Source: Chenopodium formosanum (lineage: Eukaryota > Streptophyta > Magnoliopsida > Caryophyllales > Amaranthaceae). Taken from it: a stretch of 64,000 bases of DNA. The stretch spans positions 32,083,786 to 32,147,785 of the forward strand of contig CM044858.1 of NCBI GenBank assembly GCA_024500155.1. The letters run 5' to 3'. The notes beneath the pieces are model-generated. The model saw nothing but the letters and a program-made list of their open reading frames with translations. It was not told the DNA's origin and ran no database searches. The translations under genes and the position numbers were made by a program. Shown piece after piece: positions 54,536 to 64,000 of the stretch. Positions within the stretch are counted from its first letter, which is position 1; each line of letters opens with the position of its first letter.

Positions 54536-55912
54536 ATTGCTTGTATATCCATGTTTAAGTTATATGTTACGTATGTGGTGTTTTATTTGTATAAGTAGTC
54601 ATAAATCATTACTATATTTTAAGAATATAACCAGTTTTTCATTTATTTTAAAAATGTTTATAGGTATAATATTTGAATCTTATCCTTGTAGATCTATCAT
54701 TTCACCATTTGCATCATAAGATTTATGATTAATTAAAAAAAACAAAACAAAAACTATTAGTCAAAGTGATCATCACCTTATAATAACCACATATTCTTTG
54801 CCACAAAATGATATATAATTCTTAAAGAGAGACAGATATAGGCATAATTTGTGTTTCATTAAATTAGGGTTAGTTAGTACTCTTTAATAAATTAATAAGA
54901 AAAATTGAGTTAATTAGAACCAAATGAGTTGCCCTAGAACCTTAATGGACCCACGTGTGTTTTTCATGGTACATCCCCTTTTGTACAAAATTGGTCATCT
55001 TCAATCCAAAGTGCCCCCATTAAAATGTCCCACTTGTTAGGATTTAAGGATCATGTCATTAATTGCGCAAATCTCGTTAATGTTAAAAGTTTAAAACCAA
55101 ACAAAAATTGGTATATTTTTTGCATCTCTACATTACATACAAAATCCACATAAATTTGTCACATACTATGATTTTATGCTATTTTTTCACTAATTCAAAG
55201 CTTCTAATTTTTGTTTTGTTTAGGCAGAAAATTAAGTACTAATTAATAATTTGTAATTGTTCCTTAATCTCCGTAATTATCTTTTTTAGGATATTGAATG
55301 TATGAACTAAAGACAAACCTCCTACTCTAAACTAATGATGTGTGTACCCATAAATTGATTAATCACTAGGGAACATGATATAAACTCTCACATGATGCAT
55401 CATTACCACTAATTAATATTATGAAGTAATGCTCTTTTCATCACCAACATTATTTGTTGTATTATTTCAATCTATTAACATTATATTATCAAAATACATA
55501 CACATTTAGCAATTAGGTATGTCCTTTTCCCTCTTTCTCCGTCCTTTATCTATTTTTAAATGTAATGTAAGGGTCGTAGTACTGTATAGCCGTAATTCGA
55601 GTCTAAGTCATAATCATTATGGAGTACTCCGTATTTACTACAAAGTTTTTAGTAAGTTTGCCGTTTGGATAACATTATAAAAACACTCCTGACTATATAA
55701 TTAGCTTAGTTAAATAATGCAATCAAATTAGATCATATCTAGAACTAAGTTCAGCTAGGTCAAATCAAATAAACAAAAATAAGGTAAATTAACTTAGTGT
55801 TACTTTATTTTGTTTTATTATTTATATTATGTATAAATTGAACAGGTTGAGCTTCAATTTCCACTATTCAAATATTAACTTTGACCATATGTTTGCATTG
55901 CCATCTTTCTTC

Positions 55913-55951
<39 letters not shown>

Positions 55952-56162
55952 AATATTATTATGCAAACTATAAATGGATTAGTCTTAATGTATAAATATT
56001 CGATATACTTCGTATTAATACAATTGAAAAATGCCATATAATGATGGTCGAAATTGTATATTGACAATTCTAAGGAAGTAATTGAAGTATAAAATTTATG
56101 TATGTATTAGACCCTTTTCAATGGTGAGACTCAAGTGAGTATTTTTAAGAGAGAGAGAGAGT
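54536..56162. other. Intergenic, no gene
   Basis: AT-rich sequence with a 32-nt-class poly(A) run at 55914-55949 and a (GA)n stretch at 56148-56162. No supported gene; the short frames are low-complexity. Confidence 0.5.
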
Positions 56163-57317
56163 CACTACTACAAAAAACCCCTAATAAGTCGAACTTTTAG
56201 AGTCACCTGTACATAAGGTGCGACTTATAAATCTATCGAGTCGCCTCATACTTATTAGGCAACTTGTTAAGTATGGGTTAAAATCAACAAAGCACATAAC
56301 GAATCGCCTAATATATATAAGGTGACTTGATAAGTTAACAAGTCGCCCCATATATGCTTGTGACTCTATAATCCGACTTATTTGGTGGTTTAAATTAGAT
56401 TTTCAATGTCACTTGTACATAAGGTACGACTCGAAAACCTGTCGAGTCGCCTTATACATATTAGGCGATGCAATAGGTGAGTTATGTTATCTATGACTCT
56501 CACCTAATGATCACCTAATATGTATAATGTGATTCGATAAGTTAAAGAGTCGCACCTAATATACAGGTGACTTTGAAAATCTAATTTAAGGCACCGAATA
56601 AGTCAGGCTATAGAGTCACATGCATGTATGGTGCGACTTGTAAACCTATCAAGTCACCTCATGTATATTAGGTGACTCATTAGGTGCTTTGCTGATTTTA
56701 ACCCCAACTTAACAAGTCACCTAATAAGTATGAGGCGACTAGATATGTTTACAAGTCGCACCTTATGTACAGGCAACTCTAATAGTCCGACTTATTAGGT
56801 GCTTTATTATATGACCACTACCTAATAAGTCGCCTAAACGTATGACGCGACACGATAGGTTAATTCTAAGAATATATTTAAAAATAGTTACAATATCATA
56901 TATATATATATATGTGTGTGGGGGGGGGGGGAAGTAACTTTGGCATAATAGCAAGAACTTCAACCGTTCAGGAAAAAAAACAGAGATCAAGCATGCTGAG
57001 TGTCATAAATACTGACATCATATGAGTTAATAAAAATAGCTGAAAAAAAATGTTGATTTTTACGTGTCGCCTCTTTTAACACAAGCAACACAATAGATTA
57101 ACCTATGGAGTCGCCTCTTTCAACACAAGCAACACAATAGCTTAACAAATAGAGTCACCTAACAACTAATAGGTGACTTATATAAAAGCCATCGAGTTGC
57201 CTCAGAGGCGACTCCTAAAGTTGGAAGCTATTGTGTCGGTGGCTGTAGAGTTGCCTTTGAAGCGAATCGCGTCGTTAGGTCATTTATAGGCAACTCGATA
57301 GGGGTTTTTTTGTAGTG
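56163..57317. mobile_element. Non-autonomous CACTA element
   Basis: Ends CACTACTACAAAAAACCCC and GGGGTTTTTTTGTAGTG. The subterminal parts have many GAGTCGCCTAAT / GGTGACTTGT-type repeats in both orientations. Inside, 56898-56934 is a TA/GT/G-run microsatellite. Flanks do not show a clean 3-bp duplication, but GTGAGTATTTTTA occurs on both sides (56134-56146, 57318-57330). No transposase. Confidence 0.8.
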
Positions 57318-57371
57318 GTGAGTATTTTTAGCAATGTATACCAATAAGTTGGTATCTAAACTTAGCAACTA

Positions 57372-57630
57372 CTCCCTCCGTTTTTAAATACTTGCTCCAT
57401 TTCTCTTGGGCACATATGCCAACACTAATCTTTAATCAAATATATCTTTAATTATCAATTAATATAAATTCTAACAATTGAAAATTAATAATCTATTCAA
57501 TGAGACGATTCCAACAAGTACCCATAAGACTATATTTTTTCTTATATATAAATCACAAACATTTGTCAAAGTATGATAAATGAATAGTGCAAAAAATAAA
57601 AATGGAGCAAGTATTTTAAAACGGAGGGAG
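57372..57630. mobile_element. Stowaway MITE, 259 bp
   Basis: TA on both sides; ends CTCCCTCCGTTTTTAAATAC and GTATTTTAAAACGGAGGGAG are exact or near-exact inverted repeats. Confidence 0.9.
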
Positions 57631-57705
57631 TACAAAAGAAAGTTGCTAAGTTTAGATACTTAACTTTGAGTCTCATTTGACAAAAGGGCCCTTGTCAATA
57701 TTCTA

Positions 57706-58122
57706 CTCCCTCCGTCCCTAAATTACATTCCTCTTTAGAAATTTACACGGGAATTAAGGAGGGAAGAATAAGACAAATAACAATAATTCTTGCGTCTGTC
57801 TCGAGGCGCTGCAAGCGTTTTTCGTTGCAATGAGAAGTACAAAGATAGATTAGTTATTACTCATGACAAGTCATAAATCCTTTGCAAAAAAAAAGGACCA
57901 ATCACATGCTCCTAATTAAAAAATTTTAACCAATCATATTCATTGTAATTTGGCACAAGGATTACGAGTGAGATTAGGTAAGGATGAGTGAGAAAGCATT
58001 AAATATAAAACAGAAAAAGAGAGTTGATTTACTAAAAAAAACTTACCAAAAATAGAAAGGAGGAATGTAATTTTGGAATACCAAAAATACAAAGGAGGAA
58101 TGTAATTTAGGGACGGAGGGAG
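57706..58122. mobile_element. Stowaway MITE, 417 bp
   Basis: TA on both sides; ends CTCCCTCCGTCCCTAAATTA and TAATTTAGGGACGGAGGGAG. It matches 28989-30802 in reverse minus the CACTA insertion, and carries about 50 bp of its own (TTGCGTCTGTCTCGAGGCGC...) near 57790-57835. Confidence 0.92.
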
Positions 58123-58439
58123 TAATATATTTTGTAATTTATTTAAGTTTTACCTTTTTTTTTATTATTTTTTAATCTTACAATAATTGATGGGCTATAA
58201 ATTGAAAAGTGACATTTGTATATTTTAGAGAGTCTCACCATTGGAAAATTAGGCTTAACATGAGTTGCTAAATTGAGAAGTGGGTATGGTATGACCATTA
58301 GAGGTAAAAACAACTCACTTTGTATTTCAATACTCAAAGTTGAGTCTCACCATTGGAGATGGTCTTATATAACTATTACGGAGTATGAGTGAAAGGAGCA
58401 CAAAACTATGGAGTAATTACTAGTCGTAGGGTCTCGAAA

Positions 58440-58541
58440 TGAATTGTTTAAGAGAGAAGAAAATTAAGAACTGAACTGAATTCAACTCATTAGAGCTTAA
58501 CTGAACTGAATTAAAATTAAGCTGGATATAACAGGCCCTTA
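58440..58541. mobile_element. TTCAGTTCAG-type MITE, partial
   Basis: AACTGAACTGAA-rich sequence ending ACAGGCCC-TTA, immediately followed by the next MITE, so the two share one TTA. The left end is degraded. Confidence 0.6.
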
Positions 58542-58748
58542 GGGCCTGTTCACATTTACTTAATTTCAGTTCAGTTCAGTTCCAATCAGTTCAGTTCAGT
58601 TCTTAATTTCCCTCTCACATAAAATATTCATTTCAGCTCAATTCAGTTCAGTTCAGTTCAGTTCAGGTCCAATCAGTTCAGTTCAGTTCAGTTCCAATCA
58701 GTTCAGTTCAATTTAGTTCAGCTCAGTTCAGGAAATATGAACAGGCCC
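58542..58748. mobile_element. Tourist-like MITE, TTCAGTTCAG type
   Basis: 207 bp; TTA on both sides (58539-58541, 58749-58751); ends GGGCCTGTTCACATTT and AAATATGAACAGGCCC. The inside is repeats of CAGTTCAGTTCAGTTC. Confidence 0.87.
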
Positions 58749-58751
58749 TTA

Positions 58752-59066
58752 GTCATGTCAAATGTAGACATAGATCATTCATAACATATTGAAATTACTA
58801 GTCTTGGTCCTAATAATAACAATAATAATATATTATTACATTTTTAAAAAAAAACGTATCGAAACTCTACTTGAAAATAGAGGACAAATATTTTTTTTTT
58901 TTTTTTTTTTTTTTGATTGAAATAGTTGATTTGTAATATTGAATATCGTCATCATTTTTCTCAATCTTAGTTTACAATAATCATACATTTTACAAATGCT
59001 AAGTCATCAACTAAACAAATTAACAATCAAATCAAAAAGAAGGAAACATAGAAGGTGATGGACAGG
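58752..59066. other. Intergenic with poly(T)
   Basis: A T-run at 58891-58914 and AT-rich sequence; no gene. It ends in the 9-bp target duplication of the next element (59058-59066). Confidence 0.5.
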
Positions 59067-60088
59067 GAGGCTGTCCCCATTGATATCAGATATTAACATT
59101 GTATGTTAATATCAATGGCAGTCTTGTAAATAATAGCCTAGCTTTTAGTAAAATATTCATAAAATATGGCATATGCTGAGTTGGACTCCGTTATTTTCAT
59201 TTCTTTTCTAAAACGTGTTACGGAACTTCAATTCACGGCAAGACTAGCGACGTTCACTTCCTTTACTTTACTCAGTCAGATCTGGGTAAGAGGAGAGAGG
59301 AAATCAAATAAAGAAAACTCAGGGAGAGAGAAAATCAAGTTAAAATCCTAATTACATTCACACATATACATTCCCATACTCCAGTACATATCGATAATCA
59401 TCAAAATACTAGTATCAAATTATACCACAATATCTAAAATCAAATTCCATTTTTTCAATTCTGGGTAGGAAGAGAGAGAAACCAAAACTTAAAGAGAGAA
59501 AACGAAAATTCAACTCAGAACTTGGATCCTAATATTTAATATGCAAAATTATTGAGCTCAACAATCCTTTTAGTAGTAAAACCAGAAAAATCAAAGAACA
59601 TTGGACATTTTAATAAAATTTCAAGTACCTTACTTTGGAAATCAATTCCATTGGCATTTATCAATTTCTATTAGTATTGCATGCCTTCGATTCCCAACAA
59701 GTCTGCGGAAAAATCGAGGGCTTCACAACACCATTGTCCTTCGATTCGTCATAGACCAACTGGTTGACGGACGATTTCGACCAAAAAATGCGATTTCCTT
59801 TGTTCCGATTACGATCTCCGATTAGGATCCTACGCTTAGGGTTATGGTTGAAGGTGGTGGATGTCGAGTGGGAAGGTGGAATTAAATGGGTTAACGTCGA
59901 CTTAACATTGTTCTTTCCGTCAAAAACATCGTTACCCATCAACACTTTTAGAACGGGGCTGATAAAACGGGAAATTACTTTGTTTATTCGCATGGACCAT
60001 CGTGCCCTTCATTTAACTGCCTAAATGACCGTATTGCCCCTGATATCAACAATCCAAGTTGATATCAGTTATTAACTTGTATTTCCTC
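59067..60088. mobile_element. Mutator-like element with terminal hairpins
   Basis: An exact 9-bp duplication ATGGACAGG (59058-59066, 60089-60097) flanks 1022 bp. Each end carries its own hairpin: left ATTGATATCAG...TATTAACA with TGTTAATATCAAT, right CTGATATCAAC with GTTGATATCAG. The ends also match each other as inverted repeats (TGTTRATATCA). Interior frames (59601-59825 and others) are unremarkable. Non-autonomous. Confidence 0.75.
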
Positions 60089-60097
60089 ATGGACAGG

Positions 60098-60786
60098 TGC
60101 GATTACTAATTATATATGGGACCCTCTTAATCCTTACTTTTTAAGCATTATCTAATTTAATCTAATCTAATTTTTATGTAAATAACTTTTTTTAATTTAT
60201 AAATGAATGCAAAAGAAAAAGGTACGTAACAGTGCAGAAGAAAGTCGTCAAAGTACGATGTGTTGCTTAGTTGTGTACTTAACGGCGTTACGGTCTCAAA
60301 CTCTCTATGCTTTACGTCGTCTACTTTACATGTACGGATCATTTTAAGTTGGATGACTCTTAATTAGCTCGAAATTAAACATGATTATTTAATTAAGCAG
60401 TTGTTTGAAAAGTGATGAAACAAATTGATTGAATTTAGTCAAATTTAATTGATAAATCTATATTCGTCGTTGTACTTAATCGTGCATGTTGTTGTATAGC
60501 AGCAATTTCAAAGCCAACTGTTGATAAAGTTTCACACTTTCACGGGCTTCATAGTAACAACTTTCATCATACTCCATAATTATTGTAAAATTTGAATATT
60601 AAACAATCTATATAGATCATAGATCAGAACTTTTTGACCAAACAGAATTGATTAACAATTTGCGGTTGAAAATTGTTGAAATAATAAATAAAGATGAGAG
60701 AAGGGAAAGAATAATAACAAAAATTATATTAAATTCTCATATTTAATCGAACTACAATGAAAGCCTTATACAGGCATAACAAACAT
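60098..60786. other. Intergenic, no gene
   Basis: AT-rich sequence with no recognisable feature. Confidence 0.5.
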
Positions 60787-60797
60787 ACTAGGAATGC

Positions 60798-62050
60798 ATT
60801 GTAAGAAGAAAAAAAAATAATCTATACAGTTTCTCTCTCTAGCGCCTCTCTCTCTCTCCCAAAACCCTATCGTCTTTCTCAAATAATCTATACAGTTTCT
60901 CTCTCTAGCGCCTCTCTCTCTCTCTCTCCCAAAACCCTATCGTCTTTCTCAAATTTGCTCCGACCATGACGCTGGCCGGCGGGAGTGCGGCTCACCGCCC
61001 ACGCCACAACGTCGGCGAGCCTTCGATCTACTTTTTTAGGTTGTTTTTTTCCTTTCTCGTTTTGGGTTTTTCTAGGTTTGGCCTTGCAACTTGCGCCACT
61101 CCTCTGTTTCGGCCGCTTCTGTTCCTTACCGGCCTTGCCGCCGTCTTTCTTTTCCGCCTCCCCGCCGTGCCTCTACTCCACCGTTTTGTCCGTCGTCGCG
61201 ACATTTTGTAGGAGAAAAGGGAGGGAGAGTCATCTCCCTCTGAGTCCCTCGCGTAGGGCCGTTCTCAGTCTGGTGTTTCCAGTCGTCGTTGCCGTAGTTC
61301 AGGGGTGTGTGGGGTTTGGGCTTCTCGGGCGAGTCTCGGCGATTCAGGCCTTACTGTCCGGCGGTTTGTGGGTTGGGTTGGTGAACCTCGGAGCTTTGGT
61401 GGTGGTGCTCGGATTGGCGGCGGGGTGGGTTGTTAGGGTTACGTTCGTAGTCCTTGTTTTTAAGTTTCTTCAATTCCTATTTTTTCTTTTAGTGGTGTGT
61501 GTGGTGTTTGGGTTTCCTTTTTCCGTCTTTGGGTGTTATTTAGGTTTGTTATTTTTCCTTTTTGTGTGGTGTGTTGGTGTGCTATGGGGTGTGCAGATCG
61601 GTATACCGATCTTCTGGTGCAGGATTTGAGCCGGGTTTTTTGGCTGTGGGGCTTTGGTTTGATCTTCTGTTGGTTTGGGCTAAAGGGTTATGCTTCCATG
61701 CCGATATCCGTGTTTGAATTGGAGATTGTCTTGTCAATGGTGAAGTGTACGACACCAATTTTGATTTCAGGTCGAGGAGTACAGGATTCTGAGCCAATGA
61801 AGGTTCACGTCAGAAACTACAATATATTGACAGACCCCCTTGCAAGAGGCTGCATAGGACAGCGTTATATGAGCCATGGGTATTTCAGAAAGTCATTTTG
61901 CGCGTGCAATTGTAGTTTACTTTATTTCGAACTTGTAATTGGTTCCTTTGTCTTTGTATTGTTCGATTACGATTTCTTATGTAAGTTCCGTATGGCTTAT
62001 TATTAATGAATTTTAATCTCCTCCTTCAGGAAAAAAAAAAAAAAAAAAAA
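60798..62050 (+). mobile_element. Short non-autonomous LINE-like retroposon
   Basis: A 1253-bp insertion with poly(A) at 62031-62050 and an exact 11-bp target duplication ACTAGGAATGC (60787-60797, 62051-62061). The 5' end has a CT-rich leader present as two tandem units of about 66 bp (60818-60883 and 60884-60953). An ATG at 60966 begins MTLAGGSAAHRPRHNVGEPS, but no LINE domain follows. The sense strand is T/G-rich, giving long hydrophobic frames (60985-61629, 214 codons; 61497-62006, 169 codons). No endonuclease or reverse transcriptase. Probably mobilised by a full LINE; layout resembles the element at 13491-22783. Confidence 0.8.
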
Positions 62051-62061
62051 ACTAGGAATGC

Positions 62062-62204
62062 GTAACCCCATATTCTCACGTAACTACTTACTGTGCTAAT
62101 AATTAGAAACTAAAACTAACCACTAACTTCTTATTCCTAAATTTAAGCAAAGTCAACAATTAACTTTGAATCATTAATCCCACGATATATACAACATACC
62201 CCCT
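62062..62204. other. Intergenic, no feature
   Basis: Short AT-rich spacer between the LINE-like element and the LTR. Confidence 0.4.
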
Positions 62205-64000
62205 TGTAGACACCCATTTGTGTTTCGCCAAAACCAATCCCAGTGATGAATACCTTTCACGTCAAATCATAATCGAATGAAGTGAAAGTGTGAAAAGACA
62301 AGTGTTGCGGTTAGTTTTTATTAAAAATCATTCTTTCTGTTTTCGAAAACCAACTCTATTTTATGAAAATGTCGATTCCAGTTTATTTTGGTCCATGATA
62401 AGGGTTTAATAATGGTGTAGTTGGATGGGGCTTGAAAAGACCTTTCCAACGATATATTATAAGCCCAATTCCGATGAATAATGAGGAAGTTATGGCCAAA
62501 ATACTAAACTGGGCCCAAACCGGATTTTACCTACGACCCAATGATCATGTGGAGGGTCCAAAGGTTTAATCCTATTCCTAAACTAATTAGGATTAATTAG
62601 AATATTCTATAAGATTCTAAAAGATCTTAATTATCTTCTTTTGAAAAGATAAGATCATAGAGTTTGAATTTGAATAAAACTTTCCTTTTTTAAGTCCTAA
62701 TTCTATTCGGATTTTAAAGATCTTCAAAGACAGTCAGATTTTATTTTCGTGCCTCATATTTTTAATCCAAATTTTATATGGTTGGATAGATCTTGAAATT
62801 ATCTTTCAAATGATATATTATAATATTAATTCTGAGCTATAACGAAAAAAGATATGAAAGGAATACGAAACTCTATCCAAAACTAACACCCTTTCACTAT
62901 TTCGGCCATATCTTTTGATCTAAAATATATTTTGATCTGATTTTAATTGCATTAGAAAGTAGACTTCAAGAGCTTTCCAACTACATATTATATGACTTAT
63001 TTGGACTTCTGGATCAAAAGATATGATAAAAACAAAATCCGCAAAAACTGTCTTTGTCACCAAACGACAGGTTTGTCGCCTAGCGACAAGATGAATTTCT
63101 GGCGACAAGGTCGGTTTGTTGGCGACAGTATGGAGTTTTATTTCTTATCAAATTCTATGTTTTTTCGGACTATTTTTCTTATAAATAGGGTCCTGAACCT
63201 CCGTTTTTATTCATCAACTCTCATCTACAACCAACAATCAATTCACAATCAACAATCAATCAACTCTCATCAAGGCTTACTTGATATTCTCTCTCTCTTT
63301 CTAAACTATCCCCTTTAAACACAATACCGCATTCACAAGATCTAGAAATATCTAGCTAAGTTCGAAGTTGTCTTCGCCCTAGACGTGAAAGGTTTATACT
63401 TTTATGAGGGTTTGGTCCCAAATCCAGTCAAAACTTTTTAACTCTTTCTTTCAAGTTATTTAATTTAATTCTTTATTTTTATATTTTTATTGAATTTTAC
63501 TAACGCGTGTATTTTGTTATTAGAAAGAGGTACGAGGCATCAAAGTATGTAATCTTATTGCTCTATTCTTGTAGAAAGCATGTTTAGATTTTATTAATTC
63601 CTAGTATCATGTTAGGATGTTATTTATTGCTTTCTAGAATCATGTTTAGGTTGCCTCTTATTATTTCTAATATCATGTTAGTACCATGTTAGGTTAAAAT
63701 CTTTGATCTTTAATGTTTAGTGACATGCTAGGATTTGTTATTAATCTTGTTAGTATCATGCCTAGGATCTTGCTATTATATTTAAGCTTTATTATTAACA
63801 TGATTTAATTTTGATTATTATTATGTTGCTTGATATTGATATTTATTATTGTTATTGCTTGATCACGCCTTTTATGCATGTTTAAAGGGATTTTGTACTT
63901 GAAATCACGCTTAATAAGATAATTAATAATTTGGTTTAGGCTAATGTGATTTTAATTCAAGTGATCGCAAATAATAGTTTTATTTGTGCATTAATAATCA
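62205..64000 (+). mobile_element. Start of a long LTR (gypsy-like), runs off the window
   Basis: Begins TGTAGACACCCATTTGTG, a start common in Ty3/gypsy LTRs. U3 has a cluster of short palindromes at 63058-63128 (TTGTCGCctaGCGACAA at 63073-63089, then GGCGACAAGG and GGCGACAG). A TATA box TATAAATAG lies at 63180-63188, about 50 bp after the cluster, followed by a CT-rich leader (63285-63305). From 63590 on, repeats of TATCATGTTAGG and CATGCTTAGATT-type motifs occur in AT-rich sequence. No LTR end, primer site or coding region before the window ends. Confidence 0.65.

Noticed and set aside
57790..57835. Possible tRNA or small RNA gene (GC-rich TTGCGTCTGTCTCGAGGCGC)
   Set aside because: No cloverleaf or A/B boxes; it is a short private insertion in a Stowaway copy.

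Overview
The window is nuclear DNA of a flowering plant, most likely a eudicot. It is AT-rich and gene-poor, with one BAHD acyltransferase gene split by a plant-type GT-AG intron, one intronless SAUR gene, and most classes of plant transposable element, usually nested. No bacterial, viral or organellar gene organisation is seen. The species cannot be named from the sequence; a caryophyllid (spinach/beet/quinoa relatives) is only a guess. Only two loci look like functional host genes: the two-exon BAHD gene (31223-31914 joined to 35107-35788, + strand, 457 aa) and the SAUR gene (42424-42888, - strand, 154 aa).

The BAHD locus belongs to an old tandem duplication. Copy A (about 640-3440) keeps exon 2 with a 2-nt frameshift, plus recognisable intron and 3' flank. 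Copy B (22784-25170) keeps only 3' flank, broken by other elements. Copy C (31000-41260) holds the intact gene and a longer 3' flank. Between and inside these blocks the sequence is transposons: a 4.6-kb AT-rich TIR element (3599-8214); a Tat/Ogre-like LTR piece with tandem repeats interrupted by a 3.1-kb solo LTR (8215-12500); a LINE-like element in reverse orientation with a 17-bp target duplication, split by a 7.5-kb non-coding LTR retrotransposon that itself carries a hAT element (13491-22783); a foldback Mutator-like MITE; LINE ORF2 relics; a TRIM; and a CACTA inside a Stowaway MITE.

Right of the BAHD gene lie an AT-rich TIR element, a Mutator-like element with a 42-nt minisatellite, the SAUR gene, a tRNA-derived SINE, an 86-bp perfect palindrome fused to the truncated LTR of a gag-only Athila-type element (43778-49231), a hAT element with a transposase C-terminus sitting inside a long-TIR element inside a MITE (50446-52919), another SINE, a CACTA, Stowaway and Tourist MITEs, a Mutator-like element with hairpin ends, a short non-autonomous LINE, and the start of another LTR (62205-end).

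The observations most worth a second look are: short perfect palindromes clustered in the U3 part of three unrelated LTR families; two long perfect inverted repeats (one directly upstream of the BAHD start codon, one at the broken Athila end); and two non-autonomous LINE-like elements whose sense strands carry long hydrophobic open frames unlike any LINE protein I know. All homology statements were made by eye without a database search.
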